A stretch of 58,250 nucleotides of DNA from Pseudovirgaria hyperparasitica (taxonomy: Eukaryota > Ascomycota > Dothideomycetes > Acrospermales > Acrospermaceae), in the NCBI RefSeq assembly GCF_010093815.1, contig NW_022985576.1:80466-138715 (forward strand), given 5' to 3'. Shown here in pieces: positions 11,900 through 23,919 of this stretch. The notes beneath the pieces are model-generated. The model did no database searches and was not told where the DNA came from. It worked only from the letters and a program-made list of their open reading frames with translations. Position 1 is the stretch's first letter. Every line of letters begins with the position of its first letter. A program made the position numbers and the translations under genes.

Positions 11900-13203
11900 C
11901 TATTTCTATAGGCTTATCTAAGGTCGTATTCTTTAACTAAGTCTAATAGGAGTATGCTTCGCTATATCTACTAACCGAATTCTAGACTATCGCTATATAC
12001 TATTACCTAGTATTCGACGGTTAGTTTACGATTACGCCCGATTTAAACATGGCGCCGATTATAGATAGCTATCGCCATCTACTTATTTATAATAGTAAGT
12101 AGGCGCATGTCTTCTCTACGGTCGAAACGGTTAAGATCCTTTAGAAATAGTTCTAACTATTTAATAGATATTACTAGGTGTATTTTCTATGTCTCCGGTA
12201 GCTCTAGTTTATACGCCTAACGGCCTACTACGTATTTAATTAGTACCGGTCCGACTCGTTATTAGCTAAGCTTATAATAAGCGTCTAGAATCTTATACCC
12301 TTTATATAGTTAAATATAGACCTAGTTACTAGGAGCGAGGTCTAGTAGAGACGTATAGCGCCTATTAAAACGCTCCTTCATACGCGTCTAGGCGAATACT
12401 AGCGCGTCTAACGTCTCTTTCTAGTTTATATTATGCTTTCGGGCGTAATTATTCGCTTCTATTAAACTAGTCTCCTTAAATAGAGTGCCTTTAGATAGTC
12501 GGAAGCCGTATACTATCTTATTTAGAGATTTTAATATCGAGACGTTTATTAAATTATTTATAAGCCGCTAGACTAATAGAGCATAGGTTATCTAGCCTAT
12601 GGCTAGCGATATTAAAATAAGAAAACGTAGAGTAATCTCTACCATTTAGTTCGTGCGTTCGCTTTAACCGTTACTCTATTTATAATAAGCGGTCGATACT
12701 AGGATTTTAGTACTAATACCCTCGAAAATTCCTTTCTAAAATGACGATAGGAATTTTCGGTCTCTATCGCAAATAATTACGGCTAGGACTCTCTATTCTA
12801 GTAGTATACTCCTCCTAAACGTAGTTATCTATTACGTGGCGGTCTAGTTATTCCGGCCTAGGACGAGGTAGATTCGCTTAGTAAACTTATCTATTATAGT
12901 AAGTAGCGCGTTAAGCCTATTCTATATTGGTAGTCCGACGATAAAGTCTATTATAACTATATAAAATAGTATTAGCGGTAACTAGACTAGCTTTAATTCG
13001 CTATACGGCGTATATCTTTATATCTAGTAAGTTTTATAGGTAGGATAGTACTAAATATAGTACTTTAGGCGCTTTACGAGCCGATAAATAAAGTAGCCCA
13101 CGCGAATTTAATTATATACTTAGAAAAATCCTATATAAGCGGTTTTATCATGGAATTAAGCGAAGATATCTCTATCGAGCGATTTTAGTATATAGATCTA
13201 ATA
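11900..13203 (-). pseudogene. Integrase of G, core and C-terminal part
   Basis: Minus-strand integrase. The zinc-binding region near 13100 reads as HHCC with Cys and His turned to Tyr (for example YYPTYKTY). The catalytic core follows: DFIVGLP with the first Asp near 12946-12948, then a block reading SNGQSERTNQMVE near 12680-12640. The core motifs look better kept than in element D. The protein is interrupted at 13203/18541 by LINE C, and the frame continues across that junction once LINE C and one duplicated target copy are removed. The C-terminal limit is approximate. Confidence 0.88.
13191..13203. repeat. 13-bp TSD of LINE C (left copy)
   Basis: TATAGATCTAATA at 13191-13203 recurs at 18528-18540, right after the LINE tail. 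The gypsy integrase frame is continuous when 13203 is joined to 18541, which confirms the duplication. Confidence 0.93.
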
Positions 13204-13233
13204 ACTAAGTTATCCTACTTATAGTTATAAGAA
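13204..13233. other. Filler of about 30 bp between TSD and LINE C 5' end
   Basis: ACTAAGTTATCCTACTTATA and the next few bases lie between the TSD and the A run that starts the other copies (55003 in F, 48123 in E). They match neither the host gypsy frame nor the LINE 5' end. They may be bases added or copied during 5' joining, or an extended 5' end peculiar to this copy. Confidence 0.6.
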
Positions 13234-13470
13234 AAAAAACTTCTTTTACATCCCTAAGAGGCTAACTTGGTCCATTCGGGGTAATATAGCGAGATATACA
13301 CCTTAATCGATAGAGTACACCGAGTATACTAACTACTACTACACGCACGTACGTGTAGCGTCGAAACTAAGACGTTATCGCCGTATAAAGATATATATAT
13401 ACCCTCTTAAAATCCTCACGGAGATAGAGGCACGGACTACACTACTAGAACGCTAATACGCTGACCCCCT

Positions 13471-13503
13471 TTTATTAGTTAAGGGTAGCCCTTAACTAAT
13501 AAA
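13471..13503. repeat. 33-nt palindrome, 5' UTR copy of LINE C
   Basis: Arms TTTATTAGTTAAGGG and its complement, centred on A13487, with one mismatch next to the centre (GGGTAGCCC, explained by one CpA-to-TpA change). It begins 237 nt from the LINE 5' start. Confidence 0.95.
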
Positions 13504-13629
13504 TATGGCGGCCTTAGGCACCGATATACCCCGGTATATACTAGATATACCCCTACTAGTACGATAGAAAAGGCCATATAGCGATATTACTGAGGGTAAC
13601 TATATACCTATCTAAAACGTAGAATACAC

Positions 13630-14900
13630 CTAAAGGCGCACGCCGTTATAGATAGACGGAATAAAGGGGACCCCGAGAGGGGAAACCCTCCTAGATTATA
13701 TTAACTACTAGGTAGTATATATAGAGAAGGAAGCTAGAGAGGGCTAGAAGACCCTCCTATATATATTCTAGAACCTTATCTAGAATCTAAAGGGAATTAT
13801 AGAGGAGGAGAAGAAGATATAACTAGGAGGACCGGAGGGTAGGCTCGACCGAATAGAGGCTAGCCTATATAGAATCTAGGAGGAACTTACTTAAGGTAAG
13901 CGCCCTAGTATATAGGTATAAATAGTAGTAATACCGGAGGCTATACCACGGGCCCCCCGGACTAGCGATATAGCGTATAGTATATACGTCATAATCTAGG
14001 ATAAGGATACCCTAGTATAGGTCTAGTAAGTATCTCTAAAGGATATAGTAAGTAAGATTAACGAATAAAAGAGAATATAGTTAAATATCGTTATCGCTAA
14101 ACTTACGCTAGGAGGAGTAGTACTTACTATAATAATAAATATCGCGTAGTAGACTATCTCGCGCGATCTAAACGCGATTAGTAGTATCTTTCTAGGCGCC
14201 TCCATTAGGGCGGCCATATACCCGATATAGATATACTCTATACCCGTAAGCGGATAGGTTATCGGAGAAGAGAATATTACGCGGATAGAATAGTTAAATA
14301 AGCGAAAATACCTAGGAATTAAGATTATAAGAGTATAGTAGAAGAATATATAAGGGATTAAAACCAGATCGAAGGTATACTCTACTATAATAGTAGAGCT
14401 TAAGGACCCCGCCCTCGCGTATTAAATTATATAAGAGGGATTCCTAGCGGAAGGGGAGCTTCTTATGGCGGAACTATGGGATAGAGTATAGATAATAATA
14501 TAGTACTTTAACTATTAGAGATACGGGTATACGGCATAGCGGTACTCCTAAAAGACTAGGTGTAGGTGGTATTAATAAGAATATAGTACCTGGGAGTGCC
14601 CCTACGGGATATAAGGAGAGGGCTAGAGGGATAGGGACACGGCGAAGTACTCTAACTACGACGGTAAGTACCCGTCGTAGTTAGCTACGTGCGCGAAACG
14701 TAAATAGATTACCGAATATATCTACTTAATCCGGATAAAGGGAGTAAGATAGCTATAAACGATACGACCTACTACCGTTCCTCTCTTTACTATAATACTA
14801 CTACTATAGACTACCTCCTTACGAGGAAGCGGTTAGGAATAGTAAACCATCCCGAGAAAGCTAATAATAGGACGGCCCTAAGGAATTACTAAGGCCGCCG
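13630..14900 (+). pseudogene. LINE C ORF1, gag-like nucleic-acid-binding protein
   Basis: Degenerate first ORF. Two zinc knuckles mark its C-terminal part. At 14561-14599 the spacing is C-X2-C-X3-H-X4-C, with the second Cys and the His now Tyr. At 14648-14692 the spacing is C-X2-C-X3-H-X6-C, with the first two Cys and the His read as Tyr. The second spacing is common in Tad1/Jockey-type ORF1 proteins. Upstream is a charged region with stops at Gln positions. ORF1 of such LINEs binds the element RNA. The start codon cannot be fixed because of RIP changes. Minus-strand open frames here (such as 14023-14217) are antisense shadows. Confidence 0.8.
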
Positions 14901-14959
14901 CTATATAAGGATAGTCGCGTCTTAGAGGAACGAATATATAGGTCTATACATTCCCTAGC

Positions 14960-17900
14960 ACCTAATAAGAGACTAAGATATACTCCTAATTATATAGATA
15001 AACGTATAGTATAAACGTAAGAACTAGGTAATACTCCTCGAGGAGACCGGAGCTATAATACTCGCTATATAGGAGCTATATAAACACTACTAGACGAATA
15101 AACCAATAACACACCTAGGATATTATATAATACACCCCCTAGGACCGGAGAGGAGAGTCCTCTTCCATGTTTATAAGTCTATTCTACTCTTATTATGGTC
15201 GTATACTAAACGGGATAACCTCCGGATAATACTACACCTCTAGACAAATATCGGACCCCTCTATATATATAATATATATAATTAGAACCAATCGCTTTAG
15301 GCGGATGACATACTTAAGGGTACTACTAAGCTAGGATAATATATCCTCCTAGGAGACTTTAACCTCTATTATAGCTAGTAGGGTAGACTAACCGTTACCC
15401 GCGAAGAGCTTTAAGCTAGAGAACTACGCACCTAATGCTATAGCTTCCTATACCTTCTTATACTAGTAGGATAGATTACCTAGCGAAAATATAAATAAGA
15501 TAAGGGCGGATCCATACTCGACCTCACCCTAGCCACTAGATACATTTATAATAGGACTTAATACTACCGCCTAAGCCTTATATAGATAGACTCCGACCAC
15601 GAATGTATAGAGACCGTAATAGACGTATCTACCCCTTAAGACTAACGAGGGCGATGGCTATAGAAGGATACTAACTAGGAAAAGTACCTAAAGGACCTAG
15701 AATCGACGATCCTAGACCCGTCTATAGTCGACGTATCTAATGGCCCGGCTATCGACTAGGCCATAAACATACTCCTATAGGCGTACTAGGGAGTAAGAGA
15801 TAAACACGTACCGTACCAAATATATAGACCCCTAGACCCGAAAAGCATACCTTAAGTGTAAGAGTATAGGCGAGAAGTCCGGAGATTATATATACGCGTA
15901 TACTATAACTATATACCTAAAGCGTAGGATAAATAGAGAGAGGCGAGAAGATAATAAGATAAGGTCCTCCGTAACGAGCGACGTAAATAGTAGCGTATAG
16001 TCACGGATAGATATACACGTAATACTACTAGACTATGGTATATAGTAAAATAGGCTAAAAGCACCGCCTCCCCGACACCTACACTACTTATACCCCCCCT
16101 TATATATTAAGAAAAGACGTACTCTACGAGCCTTAAGAAAACAGAGATCCTACGAGAGGTTATATTCCCTCTCCTAGAACCCGTAGACCTATTAGATATC
16201 GACGGCACGGAATACCCGGAAGCTATAAGTATCCCTAGGGAAATTATAGACGACGATATACTTAGCGCTATTAAGATACTCCCGAACGATAAAGCGCCCG
16301 GGCTAGATAGAATTCCGAATTAATACCTTAAGAGAACCATATAGGCGACCTTACTAATTATAGGCTATATATTCCGAGCGTGCGCCCGTATAGGATACTA
16401 CCTATAGAGCTTCCGAACCGTACATACGGTTATACTCCTAAAACTAGGGAAGAGCCTAAACACGCTAAAGGGATGGAGGCCGATCGCCCTCCTCTCCTAC
16501 CTTAGTAAGGTACTAGAAGCTATAATTACTAAGAAGATAAGTATAGTAGTATAGGTACACGGCCTTCTCCTAGTAAACTAGAAGACGAAGATAGGAAGCT
16601 CCCTAATCATAGCTATTTAATATATCCTTAAGGTTATCTAGACTATATAGAAATAAGGACGAGTCGTTATACTACTCTCCCTAGATATAGTAGGGGCGTT
16701 TAATAAGGTAAACTATATAAGACTTATCTATAACCTCCGGATAAGGCGAATACCTAAGTAGATTATATGATTTATATAGTCCTTCCTCGCGTAAAGGACT
16801 ACTTAAATATATATCCCCGGATACCGAAGCGAATATAAGGAGACGGTATACGGCATCCCATAAGGGAGCACTATCTCCCCGATCCTCTTCCTCTTCTTTA
16901 TAGTAGACCTCCTTTAGAGAATAGAATATATAGAGGTAGTCGGATACGCGGACGATATATACCTCCTCACGGTCGATAGTAGTACTAGTAGAATATATAT
17001 ACGACTTGAACGAGACCACGAGAAATACGTCTAGTAGGTAAAGCGCCACGGAGTAAAATTCGCACCTAAAAAATACTAGCTTATATACTTTATTAACCGC
17101 TATAGAGGATAGGCTACTAGGGAGGGGGCACGTCGCCCCTAAATCAACGCCTTTATAGAACCACTAGTATAGAGTATACGAGTACTCGGCGTTATAATTA
17201 ATAATAAGCTAAAATAGGGACCATAGGTGGCACACGCCGTCTCTAGAGCCCTCTAGATAGGAACTACTATACGCCGGATTACGGCATCCACGTAGGGAAT
17301 AGCCCGGCATAAGGCGAGATAGCTATACGTCTCCCTAGTACGCCTAGCCTTTATATACGGATATGAGTGCTAGTATACGGCCCTTATATAAGCTCGGCGG
17401 GTAAAGCTTAAGTCTATATAAAACCATATACTCCGCCTTATCTCCGGCGTATATAAAGCTACTAACACGACGCTTCTCCGACGCGAGATAAATATAATAA
17501 GTATATAGGACTTCTACTAGATATAGAGACTTATATACTTTACTAAATAATAAGTATAAGAACGTGGAGGAGATAGGGTATATACCTTCGCCGTACTACG
17601 CACACGTATCTACACGTATTACTAGGCCCTCTCTACTATAGGATAAACTCGAGTATAATATAAATACTATATAGAGGCGGACTTAAGCTAGACCATATAG
17701 GAGGTTCGAAATAACCCGGATACCGTCCCGAGCTAATAGAGCCCTAAGAAGCTTAGCCGCGTTATACGGTCGTAGATCTAGAATAAATAGAGGGAGGTAC
17801 TTAAAGCCTAGTAGACCTTCTAATAGAATAGATATCTAGAATAGATCCGAGGGCCTTAGAAGAAACTAAGTAAATAGATATATAAAGGGCTAACGAAGGC

Positions 17901-18240
17901 CTAAGTATCCATACTTCTCTAAGCCCGAACAGGCGCTATAGGTCTCCTATATTACCTCTACTAGAGAGGCGTCCTAGATATATCTCTCTAGTACGAGGAC
18001 TACGGCCGGAGAGGTATAATACGCCACTACCTCGCGACGTACTCTAGCCTCTATACCCTAAGATAAGCCCTCGTCCGTATAATAAGGACCTCTAACATTA
18101 CGCGATAGCTTAATAAGTACCCTAAGGACGTTGCCCGATGGATGCTCGTATATCTTCCTCTCCCCTAGTTCTAGTAGACCCGCGTATATATACCGGAAGA
18201 AGCCTAATATATACTAGAAGAACCCTAGTATACGTCGGAA
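14960..18240 (+). pseudogene. LINE C ORF2: endonuclease and reverse transcriptase
   Basis: Degenerate ORF2 in one net frame. The N-terminal EEP (AP-type) endonuclease starts about 14968. GDFN is intact within 15346-15366 (reads LLGDFNL) and SDHE is intact at 15592-15603. A linker rich in Arg/Lys/Gln follows. The RT fingers begin near 16260 (reads IKILPNDKAPGLD) and YADD is intact at 16945-16956. The C-terminal Cys/His knuckle region is near 17990-18060 with Cys changed to Tyr. Damage consists mostly of TAG/TAA at former Gln/Trp codons, so the catalytic residues survived while the frame did not. The minus-strand open frame at 16681-17049 is a shadow of this gene. Confidence 0.92.
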
Positions 18241-18259
18241 GAACCCTAGAAGAACCGCG

Positions 18260-18292
18260 ATTATTAGTTAAGGGTAGCCCTTAACTAATAAT
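18260..18292. repeat. 33-nt palindrome, 3' UTR copy of LINE C
   Basis: Same arms as the 5' copy (13471-13503), centred on A18276, centre GGGTAGCCC. It ends 235 nt before the 3' terminus, mirroring the 237 nt at the 5' end. Confidence 0.95.
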
Positions 18293-18510
18293 CTCCGCAC
18301 CTATACGTGCTACCTAAGGGCAAACCATTATAACATAGGCTATAGGCCTATAGGTAGCCCCTAGGGCTATATACATATAAAGAACGAGAGGATAGACAGA
18401 GCGTAGTCATGGATATGAGGGAGTTTTTCCTATTCGTAGGTTTCTTCTTATATAGTAGCTTAGACTAGAGGAGGCATGCGCCTATAGAGTAGTACTCTAC
18501 CTAGTTTACT

Positions 18511-18527
18511 AATATTATTATTATTAT
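18511..18527 (+). repeat. (ATT)n tail of LINE C
   Basis: AATATTATTATTATTAT run at the 3' terminus, followed directly by the second TSD copy (18528-18540). Confidence 0.92.
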
Positions 18528-18540
18528 TATAGATCTAATA

Positions 18541-20050
18541 TCGTCCGTTAAGCTAATCGATATAATAAATTATACTATTAGTAAATTAAAAAGGAATTAG
18601 TTAGATAATATCGTTATCCTAGTCTAGTACTATAGCTTTTATACTTACCTAGTGCTTATCGTTATTATATATATTAGCTAGCTACCTTATAAATTTTAGA
18701 TTAATTTTGACTATTACGATATTAAACATCGAGAGCTCCTTAAGGACGTCTAAGTCTCTTGGCTAGGCTCTATCGTAGATCTAACAGAGCCGAGAAAGAG
18801 CGTTAGGTACTACGTGTTCTTTATCTAGTCTATATTTAAGCTCTAGGTTAAACTAGAATAGATACTATAAGGCCCGTACTAGTCGGAGATTTAGCTTATT
18901 AACTAATAAGCTTATAAGTACTATCTATTAAACGATGCTCGGCGTGGCTACGTAGTCGGTAATAATAATCGTTAGTTAGTCTAAACTATTAACTATATAG
19001 CGTATTCGGCGTATAGTCTACACGACCGCTACTACTTCTAGCTCTATCGGCTAGTACCGCGACTTAGCTATAGAGAGTTCTTTACTAAGGTATAGAATAG
19101 ACTCGATATCTAATTATCTAATCTTTATAATATCGTCTACTTCCCCTTTAATATGGTAAGCGAAGACTCTAAAGCCGTGCTTTAATACGTCAATATCCAC
19201 GTAGGGCCGTTATTTTAGATTATAGTAGACGAGCTTAGTCTCGTCCGCGAAGGCGGCCTAAATACCCTTCTATAATACTAATAGCTAGTCTATTCGAGCG
19301 ATCTTTGTTCGTTTATAGTACGCTATACGTGTATATCCCGCTAAAGGTACTTCTTTAAGAAGACGCGTTTTCTTAGCCTATAGGTCCTAGGTAAGCTAAG
19401 CGTAATATAGCACGTATTACCGTAACTATCCGGTTAGTCTAAGGTAGTATTTAAGCTTATCGAGCGTTTCGGGATACTAGAGATTACGTATAGCTACTAA
19501 TTTCTTAGCTATAGTAGAGAGTCTATAAGCGTTGACCTTCTAACTAAGTAGAGTAATAGATAGGTATTCTAAGTAATACTTTTTACCTTTAAGTATTAGG
19601 TTTCTTACTTATAGTATAGCGAACACCCGCTAAAGGTAGTTAAGATACTCGTTAAGTTCCTTACTAAATATAGGAATATCGTTAATATATACTATGGTAA
19701 ACGCCTCGCATCTAGCGTCGCGTAAGATCTTATTAATCTATCTCTATACGTATAGTAGAGAGTTATAGAAACCCATTAGAATAACGTTTAACTACTTCTA
19801 GCCCCGATATAATATAAACGTTAGTTTATAACGGTCTTTCTTAGCGACCGGCTACTAGTAGAAGAAGCTAGCTATATTAACGACGGATATAAATTTCTTT
19901 CTAGCCGTATGTTAGATAATATCGCCCTAGAGTAGTAATAGGTAGAAGTCCTTAATACTAATTTTATTTAGGCCTCTTATATCTCTAACTACCCGACCGG
20001 CGTCCTTGCGCAATATCTAGGCGAGTAACTTTACCATAGAGTATATAACG
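18541..20050 (-). pseudogene. RT, RNase H and start of integrase of G
   Basis: Minus-strand pol. RT begins near 20000 (reads VVRDIRGLNKI; the intact form in this group has VVDIRGLN) and the catalytic box reads YIND at 19678-19689 instead of YIDD. RNase H follows to about 18800 (one block reads ILYLSKELSIAKSRYQP, another EHVVPNALSRL). Then comes the first part of the integrase, cut at 18541 by LINE C. This is the fungal Ty3/gypsy type whose RT carries the FFYQW and RGQE blocks, of which recognisable versions are present near 19870-19800. Confidence 0.9.
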
Positions 20051-20779
20051 ATTATTAGGAAACCGAACGGTGTTACCTATATCGGGTATTCTATATAACC
20101 TTATATATAAAGCTTATTATATATCTTATTAATAATAGCCTTACCGCTCGCTTCTAACGGGTAGATGCGGTAGCTTAGCTTTATACTAGCTATTTTCTAG
20201 TTACTTACTAGGGGGATATATATCTAGTCTTTCTCTAGAATATTTACGAGTCTAGTATCGTAAAATAAGATAGTATAACTTTAGATAATCTTATTAAATA
20301 TCTAGGTAGTCGCTTCGTCTTTAGCGTAAATTTTTATACTAAACACGCCTATCTATTTAACTTTATTAAGCCGAGTAAGCTTTATAGATAATCCCTCCGT
20401 ACTATCTAAAGGGACTACTTTAGCCTAAAATGCGTGGAGGGTGTCTATTTCGTCCGTTAATATACCGAGTCTTATATTTTTATTTATATATACTAATCTA
20501 AATCCATGGTTTATAATAAATATATACGCTATATTTTAGTTAGTAAGATATATATAGACGCCTCCGCCCTAACTAAGCCTTATACTTATATATATTAGAG
20601 TAAACACGTAATCTCCTATAACTAATTCGTGCTAGCGACGGATTATAATTAGGACTAGCGTAAGTATTCGTAGCTAGAGAATAGTATACTACGAAACGGT
20701 TACTCCCCGGCGCACTACTAGTCGAATAGTAGTAGTAAAGGTTAGTATAGTAATCCCGCTATATATGCCGATAGTTATT

Positions 20780-21110
20780 ATATACGTACTTATATAGATA
20801 TCTATCTTCTAAGGTACTATAATATTAGTTCCGAGAAGGAGACCTATCTATAGACGGTTAAGAATATATACTTCGTATATTACTTTCGTAATTATAGCGG
20901 TTAAACTATTAGATATTCGGCCCGGGAGAAATAGTATAATAACCGCGGACTTGGTCAACTTTATAGGCTTAACTCCCTCCACTCCTTAAATGGAAATAGC
21001 TAGTTAGATAAGTATTTAGATATTAGGGTTCTACCGTTTAAGAAAGGCTCGGTCGATTAGCGTTACTATACTTTCTATATCTAGGTAGATATGTTTAACG
21101 GGGCCGTTAA
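20780..21110 (-). pseudogene. Retroviral-type aspartic protease of G
   Basis: Minus-strand block whose layout matches the protease of fungal Ty3/gypsy pol: a segment reading TLIDRAFLK after a degenerate active site (reads DIESI where DTGAS-like is expected), then LFLPGR and LLLGTNIIVPQKI near the C-terminal end (the latter corresponds to the GxDIL-type block). It lies just upstream of RT on the same strand, as expected for this superfamily. Confidence 0.7.
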
Positions 21111-21299
21111 GACTAAGTAAGGCCTTAACTTAGATATAGTACGATCCTTTATACGCTCGGCCGGTATCTAGTAGGTTACTAACTAATAATAGTACTACGT
21201 TACCCTAGATATTATAATATACGACGTCCAATCTTAGGACTATATAATTATATAGAGGAACCTTAGCCTTTACCATTATCTTAAGGTGCTTTCTATCCT

Positions 21300-23560
21300 T
21301 AAGGTACTTAAATAGCTTATTTCGCGATAGAAATACCTCGTTATAAATATTATACTAGATCTAGCGTACCGGACGTATATCGGTTACTTAGCACGCTATG
21401 AACTACGAAGGTAGGCTCTCGTCGATATCGCTAGGCGGTAGGTTAAGGCTAGCGAGGCCGGTTTCGTTACTAAACTATACGAGTTTAATAGTATCTATAT
21501 CGGTTAGCCTAAGATAGGAGAAAGCTTCTTTAACCCCCGTATAGTAAGTATCTTTAACGTCTAGATTATATAATCCTTCCTAAATATTATACGCCTAGTA
21601 GAACGGTTATAGTAGTTAGGTAAATCGTCTATTATTACTAAGAGACCGAGGCTAGCTAGTATAGAGCTTATTAGTTATTCTAGGACCGGTAGAATAACCT
21701 ATAGAAGCGCTAGTTATAGCTAGTAGCTAACGTGCGTTAGCTAATGCCTTTTAACCGCCTTTATCTAAACCTTCTAACCCTTATTAGAACTATTATAGAG
21801 GGCGGGGCTAGTACGAGTTATAGCGTTAATCGGGTCGATCGGTTATAAGATAACGGCTATTAGACTAGCCCTAGTCTTAAGAGTTACTAAACGGTCGAGG
21901 TAAGTTATAGTAATAAGAGCCGTTATATTAACTATCTCCTCTTCCTTATTAAGTAAATTAACTTAAAGTACCACGCTACGCGCCCCCGAGATAATAGTAG
22001 GTAAGTTAGTACTATTCTTTACGTTTTATCTATAGAGTTTATATAAATTAGGCTAGAGATATAGATTCTATTAGTAGAGGTAGACCCTAGTAAAGGAGAA
22101 TATTAATGCCGTTCCATGCGAACGTCTAAGTATTTTAGCTAGAAGGGCCTGATAATTATACGGCACTATAGTCGCGAGCTATAGTATATATATATAAAGC
22201 GACGTCGGTTTGGGAGCGGGTCTATTAGAGAGTATATCTTCGCGTTATAAGGGACGATAGAGCGTCGGATAACGGCTACTTAAACTACTTAATTAAGGCC
22301 GTAGTCTAGACGTCTAAACTAGGTAAGTAACGGAGCGCCTCCTTCTCGAGATCGGATAAACCTAATATAAACTACTCGAGGGCATATCCTTATAGATACT
22401 AAGAGATTTTTAACTTAATAGTTTCGGTTCCTCTAGCCGTAGTAGCGTCTTTAATCCGGTTAAGGAAAATATATACGCTATGTATATATATATCCTAACC
22501 GGTAAAAATAATATCTCCGTCTCTAAAGCTACGATCTAAGTTAGGTTAGAAGAATCTAATTCTTATATTCTAAACCCTCGACCGTCTTCGTTATCGTTAA
22601 ATAGTAGGTTTTTACTACTATCTATTAGGTTTTACTTATTATCTCATAAACTACCCGCCCGCTAAGTAAGAGTCTACTAGATTATAGCTATAATCGTAGC
22701 TTACTACCTTACTATAAAGTCCCTATTATCGGTCGTTAGGGCCCTAGCTAGCGTGCCGCTATTACCGGCGTCTATATCTATCTAACGTGGTATAGTATAT
22801 TCTACTAAAGTGCTAGCACGTTTAGGGCGGTCGGATATAGTAGCGTCCGTACTAGAGCTTACTATATAATTAACCGAGTCCGATAAGCTTAAGAAAGCCC
22901 TAGAGAGCCTAGTAGTTAAAGGGTACTAAGCTTGAATTAACGGGTTATTTAGGAACGAGTTATACGTCTCTTATAACGCTAGGCGATTTATTAACTACTA
23001 CGGTGGAAAAGGCTTAGTAGCTAGCCTTCTACTTTATAAGGAACGTTCTAGAGTAGAGGGCGGTAGATAGTTAGTAATAAGACGATTAAGTACTATCTTA
23101 AGTAGTAGTAGATTTCTAAACGCCTATTAATTAACTTATCCGTAACTAAATAGTTAATGCCCTAGGAGAACTAAGTCCTCTAGTAGTAATATAAGCTATT
23201 ATTACGAGCGGCTAGTAAGAGTATAGGAAATGTAAAATCGCTAGCGTCTAGCGTATAACGGAAAACTTTTAAGCTAAATAGTAAGATATAGAAGCGACGG
23301 AGTCGTAGATACCTAGTTCGATCTATATACGGTTTCGTAACTAGTAAATAGAGCGTTCTCGAGCTCTAGAGAGTTAAGTTTATAGTAATACGATAAGTCT
23401 ATTCTACTTATACCGTGTACTAGAAGGAGGACGTTTCACTAGCCTATAATAAAGTAGTTAGTATAGATGGTATAGTAAGGAGAAGGTCGCTTAAACTAGC
23501 GATCGTCCTATTATTACTATATTAACTAAGATAGCCTAGTAGAGAGGACTTAGTATTCGA
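21300..23560 (-). pseudogene. Gag region of G
   Basis: Region between the 5' LTR (23601-23750) and the protease, where gag belongs. It is minus-strand coding-like in parts but with many RIP stops. I could not place a zinc knuckle with confidence, and no start codon can be chosen. The call rests mainly on position. Confidence 0.5.
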
Positions 23561-23600
23561 AGTATATAAACTAGTAGATACTAGCTTTCAGCTACTACTT

Positions 23601-23750
23601 TATTAAGATTATTAATAAGTTAAGTTATATTAGTTATAAAGTATACTATTTTCTATATACGTATCCGGTCGGTTATATTTATATAAACGACCGGTTCGCA
23701 ACTACCTATATTAATTATACATGGTATATACTACTACTATAGCTATAATA
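23601..23750 (-). repeat. LTR of G (5' LTR)
   Basis: 150-bp partner of 8868-9017. Begins TATTAAGATT and ends AGCTATAATA, followed by GTAAC (TSD). It contains the inverted repeat at 23665-23694 (arms CCGGTCGGTTATA / TATAAACGACCGG). The internal flank (before 23601) should hold the primer-binding site, but RIP prevents a tRNA assignment. Confidence 0.93.
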
Positions 23751-23919
23751 GTAACCCTTAACTAATAACTATAGAGACTTTAGGCGCTAATATACTCTAG
23801 CTTCTACTAGATATATCTCTAATACTAGTATAGTAGAAATAGCTATATAGTAGAATATTCTAGAATAATTAAACCCCTATCTAAAAGACTATAATTAACT
23901 AAGAGTATAAAGTACTATA
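23751..23919 (+). mobile_element. LINE A, piece 2: remainder of 5' UTR
   Basis: Starts with the right half of the palindrome split at 8867 and follows the LINE F 5' UTR (55257-55410) base for base apart from RIP changes. It ends in TATAAAGTACTATA (23906-23919), the TSD of LINE B. Confidence 0.88.

Larger units (their letters stand above)
13234..18527 (+). mobile_element. LINE C: full-length Tad1-like LINE
   Basis: The best-preserved complete LINE in the window, about 5.3 kb, inserted in the integrase of G with a 13-bp TSD. 5' UTR 13234 to about 13630; ORF1 to about 14900; ORF2 about 14960-18240; 3' UTR with palindrome; (ATT)n tail 18511-18527. It carries RIP damage of the CpA-to-TpA type but keeps most CpG and several catalytic motifs, so it is young relative to LINE A and B. 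The structure (CCHC ORF1, EEP endonuclease, RT, C-terminal Cys knuckle) fits the Tad1 clade of fungal LINEs. Confidence 0.92.
8868..23750 (-). mobile_element. Ty3/gypsy retrotransposon G, full length, carrying LINE C
   Basis: Complete element on the minus strand bounded by 150-bp LTRs and a GTAAC duplication. Reading from the right: 5' LTR 23601-23750, gag region about 23560-21300, protease about 21110-20780, RT and RNase H about 20050-18800, integrase zinc finger split at 18541/13203 by LINE C, integrase core to about 11900, then a long extra coding-like region to about 9030, then the 3' LTR 8868-9017. Without LINE C it is about 9.5 kb, long for a fungal gypsy element. CpG is retained but CpA is depleted, so it is younger than the LINE A around it. 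Confidence 0.93.

Noticed and set aside
14023-14217. Minus-strand open frame of 64 codons
   Set aside because: Antisense to LINE C ORF1. A matching antisense frame occurs in LINE E (47054-47332), which shows it is a shadow of the LINE.
16681-17049. Minus-strand open frame of 122 codons
   Set aside because: Antisense to the RT domain of LINE C ORF2, covering YADD. RIP stops fall on the sense strand and leave the other strand open.
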